Assembly: GCA_964638815.1 (NCBI GenBank)
Contig: CAZXBB010000152.1
Coordinates: 1 to 24,048 of the forward strand
DNA: 24,048 nucleotides
Direction: 5' to 3'
DNA from: CAZXBB01 sp964638815
GTDB lineage: Bacteria; Planctomycetota; Phycisphaerae; Phycisphaerales; SM1A02
Position 1 is the stretch's first letter. Each line of letters starts with the position of its first letter. Positions 15,640-23,814 of this stretch are shown in pieces. The position numbers and the translations under genes were made by a program. The notes beneath the pieces were generated by a model. That model was not told the DNA's origin. It did no database searches and saw only the letters and a program-made list of their open reading frames with translations.

Positions 15640-18366
15640 ATGTCCCAACCGGTCGCCCGATGCCCGCGGGGTCGAGCCGCGCGAGCCGCGATGATCGCGA
15701 CGGTGGTCCTGACGCCGGGCGTCGCCCGGGCGGGCACGACCCTCTTCGTGGACGCGGCCGCCGCCCCCGGCGGGCACGGCGAGAGCTGGATCCTGGCGTA
15801 CCGGTCGCTCCAGGACGCGCTCGCGGTCGCCCGTGAGTCCGAGGACGTCACCGCCGTGCACGTGGCCCAGGGCGTCTACGCGCCGGACGAGGGCGAGGTC
15901 GTGATCACCGGCGATCGCACCGCGTCGTTCCGGCTCATCTCGGGCGTCAGCATCCGCGGCGGCTTCGCGGGCGTGAACGCGGCCGACCCCGACGCGCGCG
16001 ACACCGCGAAGTTCGCGACCGTGCTGACCGGCGACCTCGGCCGGAACGACGGACCGGGGTTCACCGGCAACGGGGAGAACAGCTATCACGTGCTCGCCGT
16101 CACGAACGCGGCCGACGACGCGGTGCTCGACGGCTTCGTCGTGCGCGGCGGCAACGCGGACGGCCCCGCTCCCGACGAGCGCGGCGGCGGCATCCTGATC
16201 ATCGGCGGCGCCCCGGCCTTCCGCGACGTCGTCTTCGAGGGCAACACGGCGTTCTTCGGCGGCGCGATGTACATCGAGAACGACGAGGCCGCCTTCGAAT
16301 CGCTCGTCTTCGACGGCAACCGCGCGACGTTCGGCGGGGCGGTGTACGCGGACCGTTCGCGGCTCACGATGCGTGACACGACCGTCCGCGGCGGCACGGC
16401 CCTGCTCGGCGGCGGCGCGTACCTGGCGGGCGGCGCCCCGGCCTTCGACGACTGCCTCCTGACCGACAACAACGCGGATCTCGACGGCGGCGCCGTCTAC
16501 GCGATCGGGGCCGATCCCGCGTTTGCGCGGTGCGAGCTGAGCGTCAACCGCGCGCTCTTCGACGGAGGCGGGCTGTACGCCGCCGCCGGCGCGACGGTCC
16601 TCGAGGCGTGCACGTTCGTGACGAACTTCGCCGACGAGGGCGGGGGCGCGCGGCTCGTCGGCGGGGCGCCGGCCGTGATCGACTGCGTCTTCAGCCTGAA
16701 TTTCGCCCGGCGGGGCGGGGCGATGAACGCCAGCGGCGGCACGGCGCAGATCACGCGGACGCTCTTCGATCGCAACGAGTCGGAGGCCGGCGGCGGCGCG
16801 CTCGCGGAGGGCGGCGCGCCGGTGTTCGAGCTGTGCGACTTCGTGCGCAATGAGGCGATCGTGGCGGGCGGCTTCCAGGGGACGGGCGGCACGCCCACGA
16901 TCGACCGCTGCACGTTCACCGCGAACGAGGGCGGCCAGCGCGGCGGCGCGATCGTGATCGCCGGCGGCGCCGCGGACGTGCGTGACTGCGTGTTCACCGG
17001 GAACACGGCCGAGGGCTTCTTCGTCAGCAACGGCGGGGCGGTCGATCTCGTCGAGGCGACCGGGACGACGATCGCGCGGTGCGTCTTCGTGGCCAACCGG
17101 GCGAACTTCGGCGCCGGCCTCGCCGCGAAGGGCGACGCCACGATCACCGATTGCGAGATCCTCGACCACCCCGGCTTCGTCGGCGGCGGCATGTACGTGA
17201 CCGAGGGCGCCGTAGTGGTCGAACGCTGCACATTCCGCGGCAACAGCGCCACCGGCGATGTGGTCGCCTCGGGCGGCGGTCTGCACGGGTTCCTCGCCGA
17301 TCCCGTGCTGCGCGATTGTCGCTTCGAGGCCAACACCTCGACCACGACGGGCGGCGGCGTGCACGTGGAGGGCGGCAGCCCGGTGATCGTGCGATGCGTC
17401 TTCGAGGGCAACACGGCAAACGGAAACGGGGGCGGGCTCTTTGTTGCCGACGGCGGTCCCGTGATTATCGCGACGGTGTTCCGCGCGAACGCGACGCCGG
17501 CCTTCGGCGGCGGCGTCGCGGCGGAGAACTCCGACGGCACCTATCGCGACTGCATCTTCGCGGGCAATCGCGGCGCGTTCGGCGGCGGCATCGTCAGCCT
17601 GTCCGGAGATCCCGAGATCGCGAACTGCGTCTTCACCGGTAATCGCGCGACGGGGACCGTCGGGCAGACGGGATGCACGGGCGGCGGCCTCGGCGGCGGC
17701 GTGTCGTCGATCGGGGGCGCGCCGCGGATCGTCAACTGCACGTTCGCGTCGAACGCCGCCGAGTGCGGAGGCAGCGGGGGCGGCGTGTCCGTGATCGTCG
17801 GCTCGATCGTCAACTGCGTGCTGTGGAACAACACGGACGCCGGCGGCGCCGACGAATCGGCGCAGGTGTCCGGCGCCGTCGTCAGCGTCGACTACTCCTG
17901 CGTGCAGGGGCTGACCGGGGGTCTCGGAGGCGAAGGGAACATCGGGACCGATCCGCGGTTCGTGGACCGCCTCGGACCCGACGGGGCGCCCGGCACGAAC
18001 GACGACGACGTGCGTCTCCGCGCAGGATCGCCGTGCATCGACGCGGGGGACAACGATGCGGTGCCGGCCGGCGTCACCACCGACGCGGCGGGGCTTCCCC
18101 GTTTCGTGGACGACCCGGCGGCGCCGGACACGGGTCGCGGCGCGCCGCCGCTCGTCGACCTCGGCGCATTCGAGCACCAGGCGTCGTCGTGCCCGGCCGA
18201 CATCAACGGCGACGGCGTCGTCGGGATGGGAGACGTCCTCGTCGTGCTGACCGGCTGGGGCGCATGCCCGCCGAAGGGCGGGTGTCCCGGCGACATCAGC
18301 GCAAACGGGTCCGTTGACTTCGCCGACGTGCTGGCGGTCATCGCGTCGTGGGGGGCTTGTCCGTAA
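15640..18366 (+). CDS. secreted right-handed beta-helix protein with dockerin-like tail
   Basis: 908 aa predicted exported protein. The N-terminus has Arg residues then AAMIATVVLTPGVARAG, a signal peptide ending near residue 31. From about 33 to 830 it is a long parallel beta-helix of ~22-24 residue rungs, such as GGGAYLAGGAPAFDDCLLTDN and GGGLYAAAGATVLEACTFVTN. Each rung has a Gly-Gly turn, a Cys/Val-Phe strand and an Asn-rich turn, as in Pmp/polymorphic-outer-membrane-like and pectate-lyase-fold proteins. The rung before the tail ends with SPCIDAGDN, a common end to such domains. Residues 851-908 carry two EF-hand-like repeats (DINGDGVVGMGDVLVVL and DISANGSVDFADVLAVI), with Cys-Pro ends. 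The ATG at 15640 was chosen over GTG 15625 because AGGAG lies 7 nt upstream. No catalytic motif is evident; adhesion or polysaccharide binding is speculative. Confidence 0.88.
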   Translation: MSQPVARCPRGRAARAAMIATVVLTPGVARAGTTLFVDAAAAPGGHGESWILAYRSLQDALAVARESEDVTAVHVAQGVYAPDEGEVVITGDRTASFRLISGVSIRGGFAGVNAADPDARDTAKFATVLTGDLGRNDGPGFTGNGENSYHVLAVTNAADDAVLDGFVVRGGNADGPAPDERGGGILIIGGAPAFRDVVFEGNTAFFGGAMYIENDEAAFESLVFDGNRATFGGAVYADRSRLTMRDTTVRGGTALLGGGAYLAGGAPAFDDCLLTDNNADLDGGAVYAIGADPAFARCELSVNRALFDGGGLYAAAGATVLEACTFVTNFADEGGGARLVGGAPAVIDCVFSLNFARRGGAMNASGGTAQITRTLFDRNESEAGGGALAEGGAPVFELCDFVRNEAIVAGGFQGTGGTPTIDRCTFTANEGGQRGGAIVIAGGAADVRDCVFTGNTAEGFFVSNGGAVDLVEATGTTIARCVFVANRANFGAGLAAKGDATITDCEILDHPGFVGGGMYVTEGAVVVERCTFRGNSATGDVVASGGGLHGFLADPVLRDCRFEANTSTTTGGGVHVEGGSPVIVRCVFEGNTANGNGGGLFVADGGPVIIATVFRANATPAFGGGVAAENSDGTYRDCIFAGNRGAFGGGIVSLSGDPEIANCVFTGNRATGTVGQTGCTGGGLGGGVSSIGGAPRIVNCTFASNAAECGGSGGGVSVIVGSIVNCVLWNNTDAGGADESAQVSGAVVSVDYSCVQGLTGGLGGEGNIGTDPRFVDRLGPDGAPGTNDDDVRLRAGSPCIDAGDNDAVPAGVTTDAAGLPRFVDDPAAPDTGRGAPPLVDLGAFEHQASSCPADINGDGVVGMGDVLVVLTGWGACPPKGGCPGDISANGSVDFADVLAVIASWGACP

Positions 18367-18909
18367 GACCGGACTGCCGTTCACTTGAGCCGCAAAGCGT
18401 CCTGGCGTTTCCCGTTTCCCGTTTCCCGTTGTTCAATTGACCGTTCCGAGGTTCCCGATTCCCCGTTCCCGGTTCCCCATTCCGCCGGATTCGATGCCGT
18501 ACGGATCGACGAGTCAAAGTAGCCACGAGCTTGTTCGCTTCAACGCCGGCTGCGAATTTCACGAGACGGGCGGCGCGATGTCGTCCTCCTTTCGGTACGT
18601 CGGTACCGTACGGCCGATGTTGCCGATGCTGCCTGGGCACGCGGGAGTCGGGAAACACCTCCGGGAACGGAGAACGGGGAACGGGGAATCCGGAACGTCA
18701 AAATGGTCAATTGAACAACGGGAAACGGGAAGTCGGGACTCTCGGAGCGCGGTAGCGGTCGCGCGCATTCCTCCGCAGAACGCCGCAAACCCCCCCGCGG
18801 CCCCTGACGGCTCGTGCAATCCTTCACGAATAGCGAATCTCCGCGATGCGTCTTCGCTTCGCATGCGCGCGCGGCTACGCTTGACATAGTCGAGCAAGGG
18901 AGCACGAAC
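18367..18909. other. gene-free stretch of ~540 bp dominated by an inverted repeat
   Basis: No credible coding frame is visible. The stretch holds the inverted repeat described separately (18403-18735) and the leader of the membrane-protein gene at 18910. Local pockets of A/T-rich sequence such as CAATTG contrast with the ~70% GC genes around it. Confidence 0.7.
18403..18735. repeat. long imperfect inverted repeat built from TTCCCG/TTTCCCG units
   Basis: The left arm (about 18403-18480) and right arm (about 18661-18735) are reverse complements. A perfect 27 bp core lies at 18416-18442 and 18705-18731; it includes GTTGTTCAATTGACC on the left. Beyond the core, both arms continue as degenerate GATTCCCCGTTCCC-type repeats. 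Between the arms lie about 180-220 bp with a smaller self-complementary CCGTACGG at both ends. It could be a palindromic or MITE-like element, an extended hairpin RNA or a recombination product. No transposase or clear target-site duplication is seen. Confidence 0.75.
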
Positions 18910-19599
18910 ATGCCGGTACACGCGAACCCCGAGATCGTGGACGAGGGTGCGCTTCACTTCTTCGCGCGCGAAGGCCAGACGATCCTCCTCTGGAGCACCT
19001 ACGTTCTGCTGGGCGTCACGGTCGTGACGATGGTCGTGTTCTTTCCGATCGCGATCATCCCCGCGACGCTGCTCATCCTGGCGTACATGGCGCTCCTGGT
19101 GACGAACGTCATCGAGCGTCGAAGCGACCGGCAGACCGACGCCCCGGCCGAAGCCTTGGCCGACCGCCGGGCCGGCGCCCCGGCCGGCGCCCCGGCCGAC
19201 CCAGCGGCCGACCCAGCGGCCGACCCCTTGGCCGACCCAGCTGCCGACCCAGCGGCGCCGACGATCCCCGTCGCGCGCACGGCGTCACCGTCGGCGAGCG
19301 AGACGCCGGACGCCGCCGGGCCCGTCTACGAGTACGAGCGCCCCTGGAGGATGCCGCTCCTGAAGCGCGAGACGCTCGTAGTGTCGGTCGGCATCCTCGT
19401 CGTCCTGCTGCTGGCGGTCGTCATGGCCGGCCTCAAGTTCGGCGGCGCCGCGCTCGTCGTCGCGGTGCTCTTCCTCTTCGCGTACATCGTGCTGCTGACT
19501 TCGCCGGTGTGGATGGCGGCGCTCGAGGACGACATCGAGGACCGGACCCCGCGGCGGGACGCGCCGGCGAGCCGCGCGGATGGCGACGCCGAGGTGTAG
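18910..19599 (+). CDS. four-helix membrane protein with Ala-Asp-Pro repeat linker
   Basis: 229 aa, not recognised. Two hydrophobic helices (about 25-46 and 48-68) and two more (about 154-174 and 178-200) are arranged as two similar hairpins. They are separated by an ~85-residue linker. The linker carries an Ala/Pro/Asp repeat (about 96-116, units of ADPA) and then a Ser/Thr/Pro stretch. Each hairpin resembles small 'DUF4870/DUF4389-like' two-helix membrane modules only in the broadest sense. The N-terminus MPVHANPEIVDEGALHFF is hydrophilic and the tail is charged. The ATG at 18910 has AAGGGAG about 8 nt upstream. No partner is evident; the next gene, the PLP enzyme, starts 110 nt downstream on the same strand. 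Confidence 0.75.
   Translation: MPVHANPEIVDEGALHFFAREGQTILLWSTYVLLGVTVVTMVVFFPIAIIPATLLILAYMALLVTNVIERRSDRQTDAPAEALADRRAGAPAGAPADPAADPAADPLADPAADPAAPTIPVARTASPSASETPDAAGPVYEYERPWRMPLLKRETLVVSVGILVVLLLAVVMAGLKFGGAALVVAVLFLFAYIVLLTSPVWMAALEDDIEDRTPRRDAPASRADGDAEV
19191..19260 (+). repeat. in-frame GCCGACCCAGCG tandem repeat
   Basis: About five tandem copies of a 12-15 bp unit (GCCGACCCAGCG and variants with CTTG) encode the ADPA repeat in the linker of the membrane protein. The repeat is in frame, so length changes would not break the gene. Confidence 0.7.
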
Positions 19600-19695
19600 C
19601 GCTTCCCGACATCGTTATCTCGAGCTTCATCCGCCTTCTCCTGAGCAGGACGCCGATCGGACCAGCGACCGACCCGCTTCATGAATGATCCGAGT

Positions 19696-19701
19696 TAGAC
19701 T
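19696..19701 (+). promoter_or_regulatory. candidate -10 element giving a leaderless GTG start
   Basis: TAGACT matches the -10 consensus at 4 of 6 positions and ends 8 nt before the GTG start codon of the PLP enzyme at 19710. Transcription would then begin at or next to the start codon, which would explain the lack of a Shine-Dalgarno sequence. No clear -35 is visible. Confidence 0.25.
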
Positions 19702-19709
19702 GACGCGGC

Positions 19710-20888
19710 GTGACCGCATCGCCTCACCCGCGTCCGTTCGATCTTCTCGAGCCGCGTGACTACGCGCTCCCGGACGCCTGGTGCGCACGGGTGCTCACGC
19801 CCGCCCTCGTCGTGCACCTCGACCGCGTCCGCGCGAACATCGGCCGCGTGCTGGAGCACCTCGGCGGCGACGCGGACCGGTGGCGGCCGCACGTCAAGAC
19901 CGCGAAGATCCCGCGGGTGTTCACCGAGATCGCGGCCCACGGCGTGCGCACCTTCAAGTGCGCGACTACGCGGGAGGCGGCCTGCCTGCTCGACGCACTG
20001 GCCGACGCGGGGATCGCGGACGCGGACGTGCTGGTCGCTTATTCGTGGCGCGAGCCGCACCTCGCGCGCCTGGCGGCGATCGCGGCCGGGCACCCGCGCG
20101 CGGCCGTGTCGGTGCTGTGCGAGGACCCGGGTCTGGCGGATGCGATCCCGGAGGCGCTGGGCGTCTTCGTCGACGTGGATCCCGGCATGAACCGCAGCGG
20201 CCTCGCGCCGGAGCGGCACGCGGAGATCGTGGGCGTCGCCGTGCGCGCCGGCCCGCGCTTTCGCGGCGTTCACTGTTACGACGGGCACCTCGTGAAGGTG
20301 GATCCCGCGACTCGGCGCGAGGCCGTGTTCGCCGGGTACGACCGGGTGCAGCCCGCGCTCGACGCGATCGAGGCCGCGGGTCCGCGAATCGGCGAGGTCG
20401 TGACCTCGGGGACGCCGACGTTCCGCGCCGCGTGCGCGTACCCGCGCTTCGCGGCGCGCCGCGGCGTCGTGCACCGCGTCTCCCCGGGAACGGTGGTGTA
20501 CCACGACGCCCGCAGCGCCGAATGCGTTCCCGATCTCAACCTCGCGCCCGCCGCGGTGCTCATGACGCGCGTCGTCAGCCATCCGGCTCCCGACATCGTC
20601 ACCTGCGACGCCGGCTCGAAGTCGATCGCCGCCGAATGGGGCGATCCGTGCGCGTACGTGATCGGTCACCCGGGCCTGGAGCCGCTGACGCCCAGCGAGG
20701 AGCACCTGCCGTTGCGCGTGCGATCCGGCGCGGCGCCGGCGCGCGGGTCGGTGCTGTACCTCGTGCCGCGGCACGTGTGCCCGACAGTGAACCTCGCCGA
20801 ACGAGCGCTGCTGGTGGACGGGGACGACGTGCAGGTCGCGTCCGTCGCGGCGCGCGGGCACGAGCTGCTCGGTGCGGGCGAGCCGTGA
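19710..20888 (+). CDS. PLP-dependent D-threonine aldolase / D-serine dehydratase-like enzyme (alanine racemase fold)
   Basis: 392 aa fold-type III PLP enzyme. The N-terminal alanine-racemase-like barrel starts with LTPALVVHLDRVRANI and has the Schiff-base lysine K63 in RPHVKTAKIP. The barrel strands FKCATTREA, VDVDPGMNRSGL and GVHCYDGHL follow, with the phosphate-side segment TSGTPTF. The C-terminal beta domain contains VPRHVCPTVNL with H355 and C357, the His-x-Cys metal site of the D-serine dehydratase/D-threonine aldolase family. The reaction is therefore cleavage of a D-beta-hydroxy amino acid or deamination of D-serine; sequence alone does not decide between them. The start is GTG at 19710, since the conserved region begins soon after and there is no in-frame ATG nearby. 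The gene stands alone after the membrane protein. Confidence 0.9.
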   Translation: MTASPHPRPFDLLEPRDYALPDAWCARVLTPALVVHLDRVRANIGRVLEHLGGDADRWRPHVKTAKIPRVFTEIAAHGVRTFKCATTREAACLLDALADAGIADADVLVAYSWREPHLARLAAIAAGHPRAAVSVLCEDPGLADAIPEALGVFVDVDPGMNRSGLAPERHAEIVGVAVRAGPRFRGVHCYDGHLVKVDPATRREAVFAGYDRVQPALDAIEAAGPRIGEVVTSGTPTFRAACAYPRFAARRGVVHRVSPGTVVYHDARSAECVPDLNLAPAAVLMTRVVSHPAPDIVTCDAGSKSIAAEWGDPCAYVIGHPGLEPLTPSEEHLPLRVRSGAAPARGSVLYLVPRHVCPTVNLAERALLVDGDDVQVASVAARGHELLGAGEP

Positions 20889-21047
20889 CGCCGTCTCAGT
20901 CCGCCGCGACCGGCGTCCGCCACGCCGCCGCCTTCTCCGCCCGCCCCCACGCCTTGTCGAGCGCGACGAACCCCGGCCCGATCGCCACGCCTCGAGCTGC
21001 GCGCGTCGTCGACGGCGCCGGAGCGCGTCACCGCGGTCTCGAGGTGG

Positions 21048-21080
21048 TAGAATGACGCCCGGAGGTCAAGGGAGGAACGG
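21048..21080 (+). promoter_or_regulatory. candidate -10 element and ribosome-binding site of the NosD-like gene
   Basis: TAGAAT (21048-21053) matches the -10 consensus at 5 of 6 positions. A start about 7 nt later would give a ~20 nt leader containing GGGAGG, 6 nt before the ATG at 21081. The -35 region is not recognisable. Confidence 0.4.
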
Positions 21081-23669
21081 ATGAACACAAAGGGACGCGC
21101 GGCGTCGGTGCTGGCGATCATTCTCGCGACGTGCGTGACGGCACGCGCCGGCGAGGTCGTTCCCACCGACGGCATGGTCATCACGGAGGACACCACGTTC
21201 GTCGCCGGGGTCTACGTCCTGCCCGCCGGCGTGTCGATCGGCGCGTCCGGGGTCACGCTCGACATGAACGGGGCGGAGCTGCTCGGCTCGCAGTTCAACG
21301 GGTACGGCGTGACGTCCATCGGCTTCGATGACGTGACGATCCGGAACGGGATCGTCCGCAACTACTACTACGGCATGCGCATCGAGGACGGCGCCGACGT
21401 GCGCATCGAGAACAACGACCTGTCGCGCAACTGGGTCGATCCCGAGTCGCTCGGCGGCGGCGCGCCGTTTCTCAACATCAACGTCGGCCCGAACCTCGGC
21501 GACCGCGTGAACCTCGGCGGCGGTCTCTTCGCCCGCGACTGCGTCCGTCCCGTAATCTCCGGCAACACGATGAGCGACCAGGAGAACGGGATGGACCTCT
21601 ACTTCGTGTCGGACGGTGCGGTCACTGGCAACACCGCGTCGGACAACACCGGCTGGGGCATCCATCTCCACGGCTCGACCGGCAACACGATCACCGACAA
21701 CGTCGCCGACCGCTGCACGCGGGCGGGCCTCGGCGACTCGGCGGGCGTGCTGCTCGTCGTGGGCAGCCACGGCAACACGATTCGCGGGAACTCGTTCCGC
21801 CACGGCGGCGACGGCTTCTTCATCGGCAACGAGCACGGCTGCCCGAGCAACGACAACCTGGTCGAGGGCAACGACGGCTCGTTCGCCGGCGCCAACGCCT
21901 TCGAGGCGACGTTCTCGGCCGGCAACCGCTTCATCGGCAACGTCGCCGACGGCAGCAACTACGGCTTCTGGCTGGGGTACTCGCACAGCGGAAACGAGAT
22001 CATCGGCAACAGCATCCGCGCGAACAACGTCAACGGCATCGAGATCGAGCACGGTCAGGCCAACGTAATCGAGGCCAACACGATCATCGGCAACGGCGGA
22101 CGCGGCATCGTGCTGCGCACGGATGGCATCGTGCACTTCCCCTCGTCGCAGTTCCCGTGCCTCGACCTCCCGGCGCAGCAGTTCTCGCGCGAGTACACGG
22201 TGCGGGACAACGTCATCACGAGCAACCTCGGTCTGGGTCTCGAGTTCACCGCGACGACCGACAGCCTCATCGTCAACAACCTCGTGGCCGGCAACGGCGG
22301 CACCGCGACGAGCAACGGCGCCGCGAACACCTGGGCGGTCGCGCCAACGCCCGGCGAGAACATCGTCGGCGGGCCGTTCCTCGGCGGGAACTACTGGGAC
22401 GATTACGCCGGCGTCGACACCGACGACGACGGCATCGGCGACACGGAGGTGCCGTACACGGCGGGGGGGGCGATCGCGGCCCCGGGCGACCCGTTCCCGC
22501 TGGTCGGCGACCCGAAGATCGAGACGTTCGAGAACCCACAGTCGCTCTGCGCGCGGATCTGGCGCGACATCGGCCGCAACCTGCGGACGGGCGGGGCGGC
22601 GTTCAACACCGCGAACGGCGCGCACTACGGGACGGACGGAAGTGAGCTCTATCTGCTCGAGGGCACGAACAGCACGCGATTGTCGCGATTCAATCCGGCG
22701 ACGGAGCGGTACGACCTGCGCGCACCGGTTCCGGAGGCGGTGTGGGACGGCGGCGACTTCCAGTACGGCGGCGGCGCGTACTTCGCGACGGTCGGCGTGC
22801 AGTTCGACCGATCGGACGGCAGCGGCAAGGGATCGCGGCTCTATTCGTACGATGCCGTCGCCAACGTCTGGATCGCGCGAGCTTCATCGGTGATCGCGGG
22901 CGACCCGGTCGCGAACGAGGCCCTCGCTTGGGACCCGGTGAACCACCGTCTCTACGCGACGGTCGTCGACACGGTCAATGGCGGCAACCCGGCGCTGCGC
23001 CGGCGACTGATCGTCTACGACCCGGTGGCCGACGCCTGGGTGGGCGTGACGAGCCCGATGGGCGTCGACGTCAACGTGGGCTCCGAGATGGAGCACCAGG
23101 ACGGGAAGATCTACGTCTGGCGGGGCGGTTCGGAGGGCGGGGAGGTCAACGGCTCCGGCTCGTACCTGTACGTGTACGACATCGCGACGGACACGTGGTC
23201 GACGACGCCGACGCTGCAATCGAGCGGCGTGCTGCCCGGCTTCCGCAGCGGCGCGTTCGACATCTGGGGCGTGGCGCTGACCTCCGATCCCGCGAACGGG
23301 CGTCTCTTCGTGCTCGGCGGCGAGACCAACCGGCAGGTGTACGCTTTCGACGTGGCGACGCAGACGTGGACGGTCACGCCCCGCGCCGTCTATGACGGCG
23401 GCTGGGGCGACGCCCTCGAGTATGTCGCGGCGAGCGAGCGGCTGTATCAGATCGACGGGCGCAACGCGTTCGACGCGCCGCAGGGGACCGCGGTGCTCGA
23501 GCGCGCCGATGGCGACGTCAACCACGACGGCGTCGTCGGCTTCGGGGACATCGTGGCGATGCTGTCGGCGTGGGGCCCGTGCCCGGACTCGTGCTGCCCG
23601 GCGGACCTCGACGAGGACGGCGTCGTGACGTTCCAGGATCTGCTGATCACGCTCGCGGGGTGGGGGTAG
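21081..23669 (+). CDS. secreted NosD-like beta-helix plus kelch-like propeller protein with dockerin-like tail
   Basis: 862 aa predicted exported protein. The signal peptide MNTKGRAASVLAIILATCVTARAG ends near residue 24. Residues ~30-470 form a right-handed beta-helix of the NosD/periplasmic copper-binding type. It has repeated N-x-I-x-x-N rungs (GNTITDN, GNTIRGN, GNEIIGN, ANVIEAN) and the typical closing segment GGNYWDDYAGVDTDDDGIGD followed by VPY. Residues ~480-810 look like a kelch-type propeller, with repeats such as LYLLEGTNS, RLYSYDAVANVW, LIVYDPVADAWV, YLYVYDIATDTW and VYAFDVATQTW. Residues 811-862 hold two EF-hand-like loops (DVNHDGVVGFGDIVAML and DLDEDGVVTFQDLLITL). The ATG has GGGAGG 6 nt upstream. 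True NosD is linked to nitrous oxide reductase, but no nos gene is here, so a carbohydrate-binding or surface role is more likely. Confidence 0.88.
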   Translation: MNTKGRAASVLAIILATCVTARAGEVVPTDGMVITEDTTFVAGVYVLPAGVSIGASGVTLDMNGAELLGSQFNGYGVTSIGFDDVTIRNGIVRNYYYGMRIEDGADVRIENNDLSRNWVDPESLGGGAPFLNINVGPNLGDRVNLGGGLFARDCVRPVISGNTMSDQENGMDLYFVSDGAVTGNTASDNTGWGIHLHGSTGNTITDNVADRCTRAGLGDSAGVLLVVGSHGNTIRGNSFRHGGDGFFIGNEHGCPSNDNLVEGNDGSFAGANAFEATFSAGNRFIGNVADGSNYGFWLGYSHSGNEIIGNSIRANNVNGIEIEHGQANVIEANTIIGNGGRGIVLRTDGIVHFPSSQFPCLDLPAQQFSREYTVRDNVITSNLGLGLEFTATTDSLIVNNLVAGNGGTATSNGAANTWAVAPTPGENIVGGPFLGGNYWDDYAGVDTDDDGIGDTEVPYTAGGAIAAPGDPFPLVGDPKIETFENPQSLCARIWRDIGRNLRTGGAAFNTANGAHYGTDGSELYLLEGTNSTRLSRFNPATERYDLRAPVPEAVWDGGDFQYGGGAYFATVGVQFDRSDGSGKGSRLYSYDAVANVWIARASSVIAGDPVANEALAWDPVNHRLYATVVDTVNGGNPALRRRLIVYDPVADAWVGVTSPMGVDVNVGSEMEHQDGKIYVWRGGSEGGEVNGSGSYLYVYDIATDTWSTTPTLQSSGVLPGFRSGAFDIWGVALTSDPANGRLFVLGGETNRQVYAFDVATQTWTVTPRAVYDGGWGDALEYVAASERLYQIDGRNAFDAPQGTAVLERADGDVNHDGVVGFGDIVAMLSAWGPCPDSCCPADLDEDGVVTFQDLLITLAGWG

Positions 23670-23703
23670 TGGCGCGGCCGGGCCGGTCGACCGCGTTCCC
23701 GAA

Positions 23704-23777
23704 CGTCCACGACAGGACTCGAACCTGTAACCTCCGGCTTCGGAGGCCGGCGCTCTATCCAATTGAGCTACGTGGAC
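23704..23777 (-). tRNA. tRNA-Arg (anticodon CCG)
   Basis: The minus strand folds as a cloverleaf of 74 nt. The acceptor stem is GTCCACG with CGTGGAC and the discriminator is G. The D arm is GCTC/GAGC with AATTGGATA. The anticodon stem is CCGGC/GCCGG around the loop CTCCGAA, so the anticodon is CCG (reads CGG, Arg). The variable loop is 5 nt, and the T arm is ACAGG/CCTGT with TTCGAGT. The 3' CCA is not encoded (TTC follows). It lies 34 nt after the stop of the NosD-like gene, on the opposite strand. Confidence 0.96.
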
Positions 23778-23814
23778 TGAAGAGCGGGATTGTACACGGA
23801 TAGCGGGGGTGGCG

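Noticed and set aside
14413..18384. A 1323-codon open frame on the minus strand ending in trpA
   Set aside because: Only the last 268 codons (trpA, from 15219) make a real protein. The rest is the antisense of the beta-helix gene and of the MazG gene, and is open only because stops are rare at ~70% GC.
18881..18910. TTGACA before the membrane-protein gene as a -35 element
   Set aside because: A -10 at normal spacing would fall on the start codon, and no A/T-rich hexamer is there, so it is probably a chance match.
21081..22500. True NosD copper-processing protein
   Set aside because: The fold signature fits, but there is no nosZ, nosF or nosY in the window, and a propeller plus dockerin-like tail are fused. 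Only 'NosD-like beta-helix' is justified.
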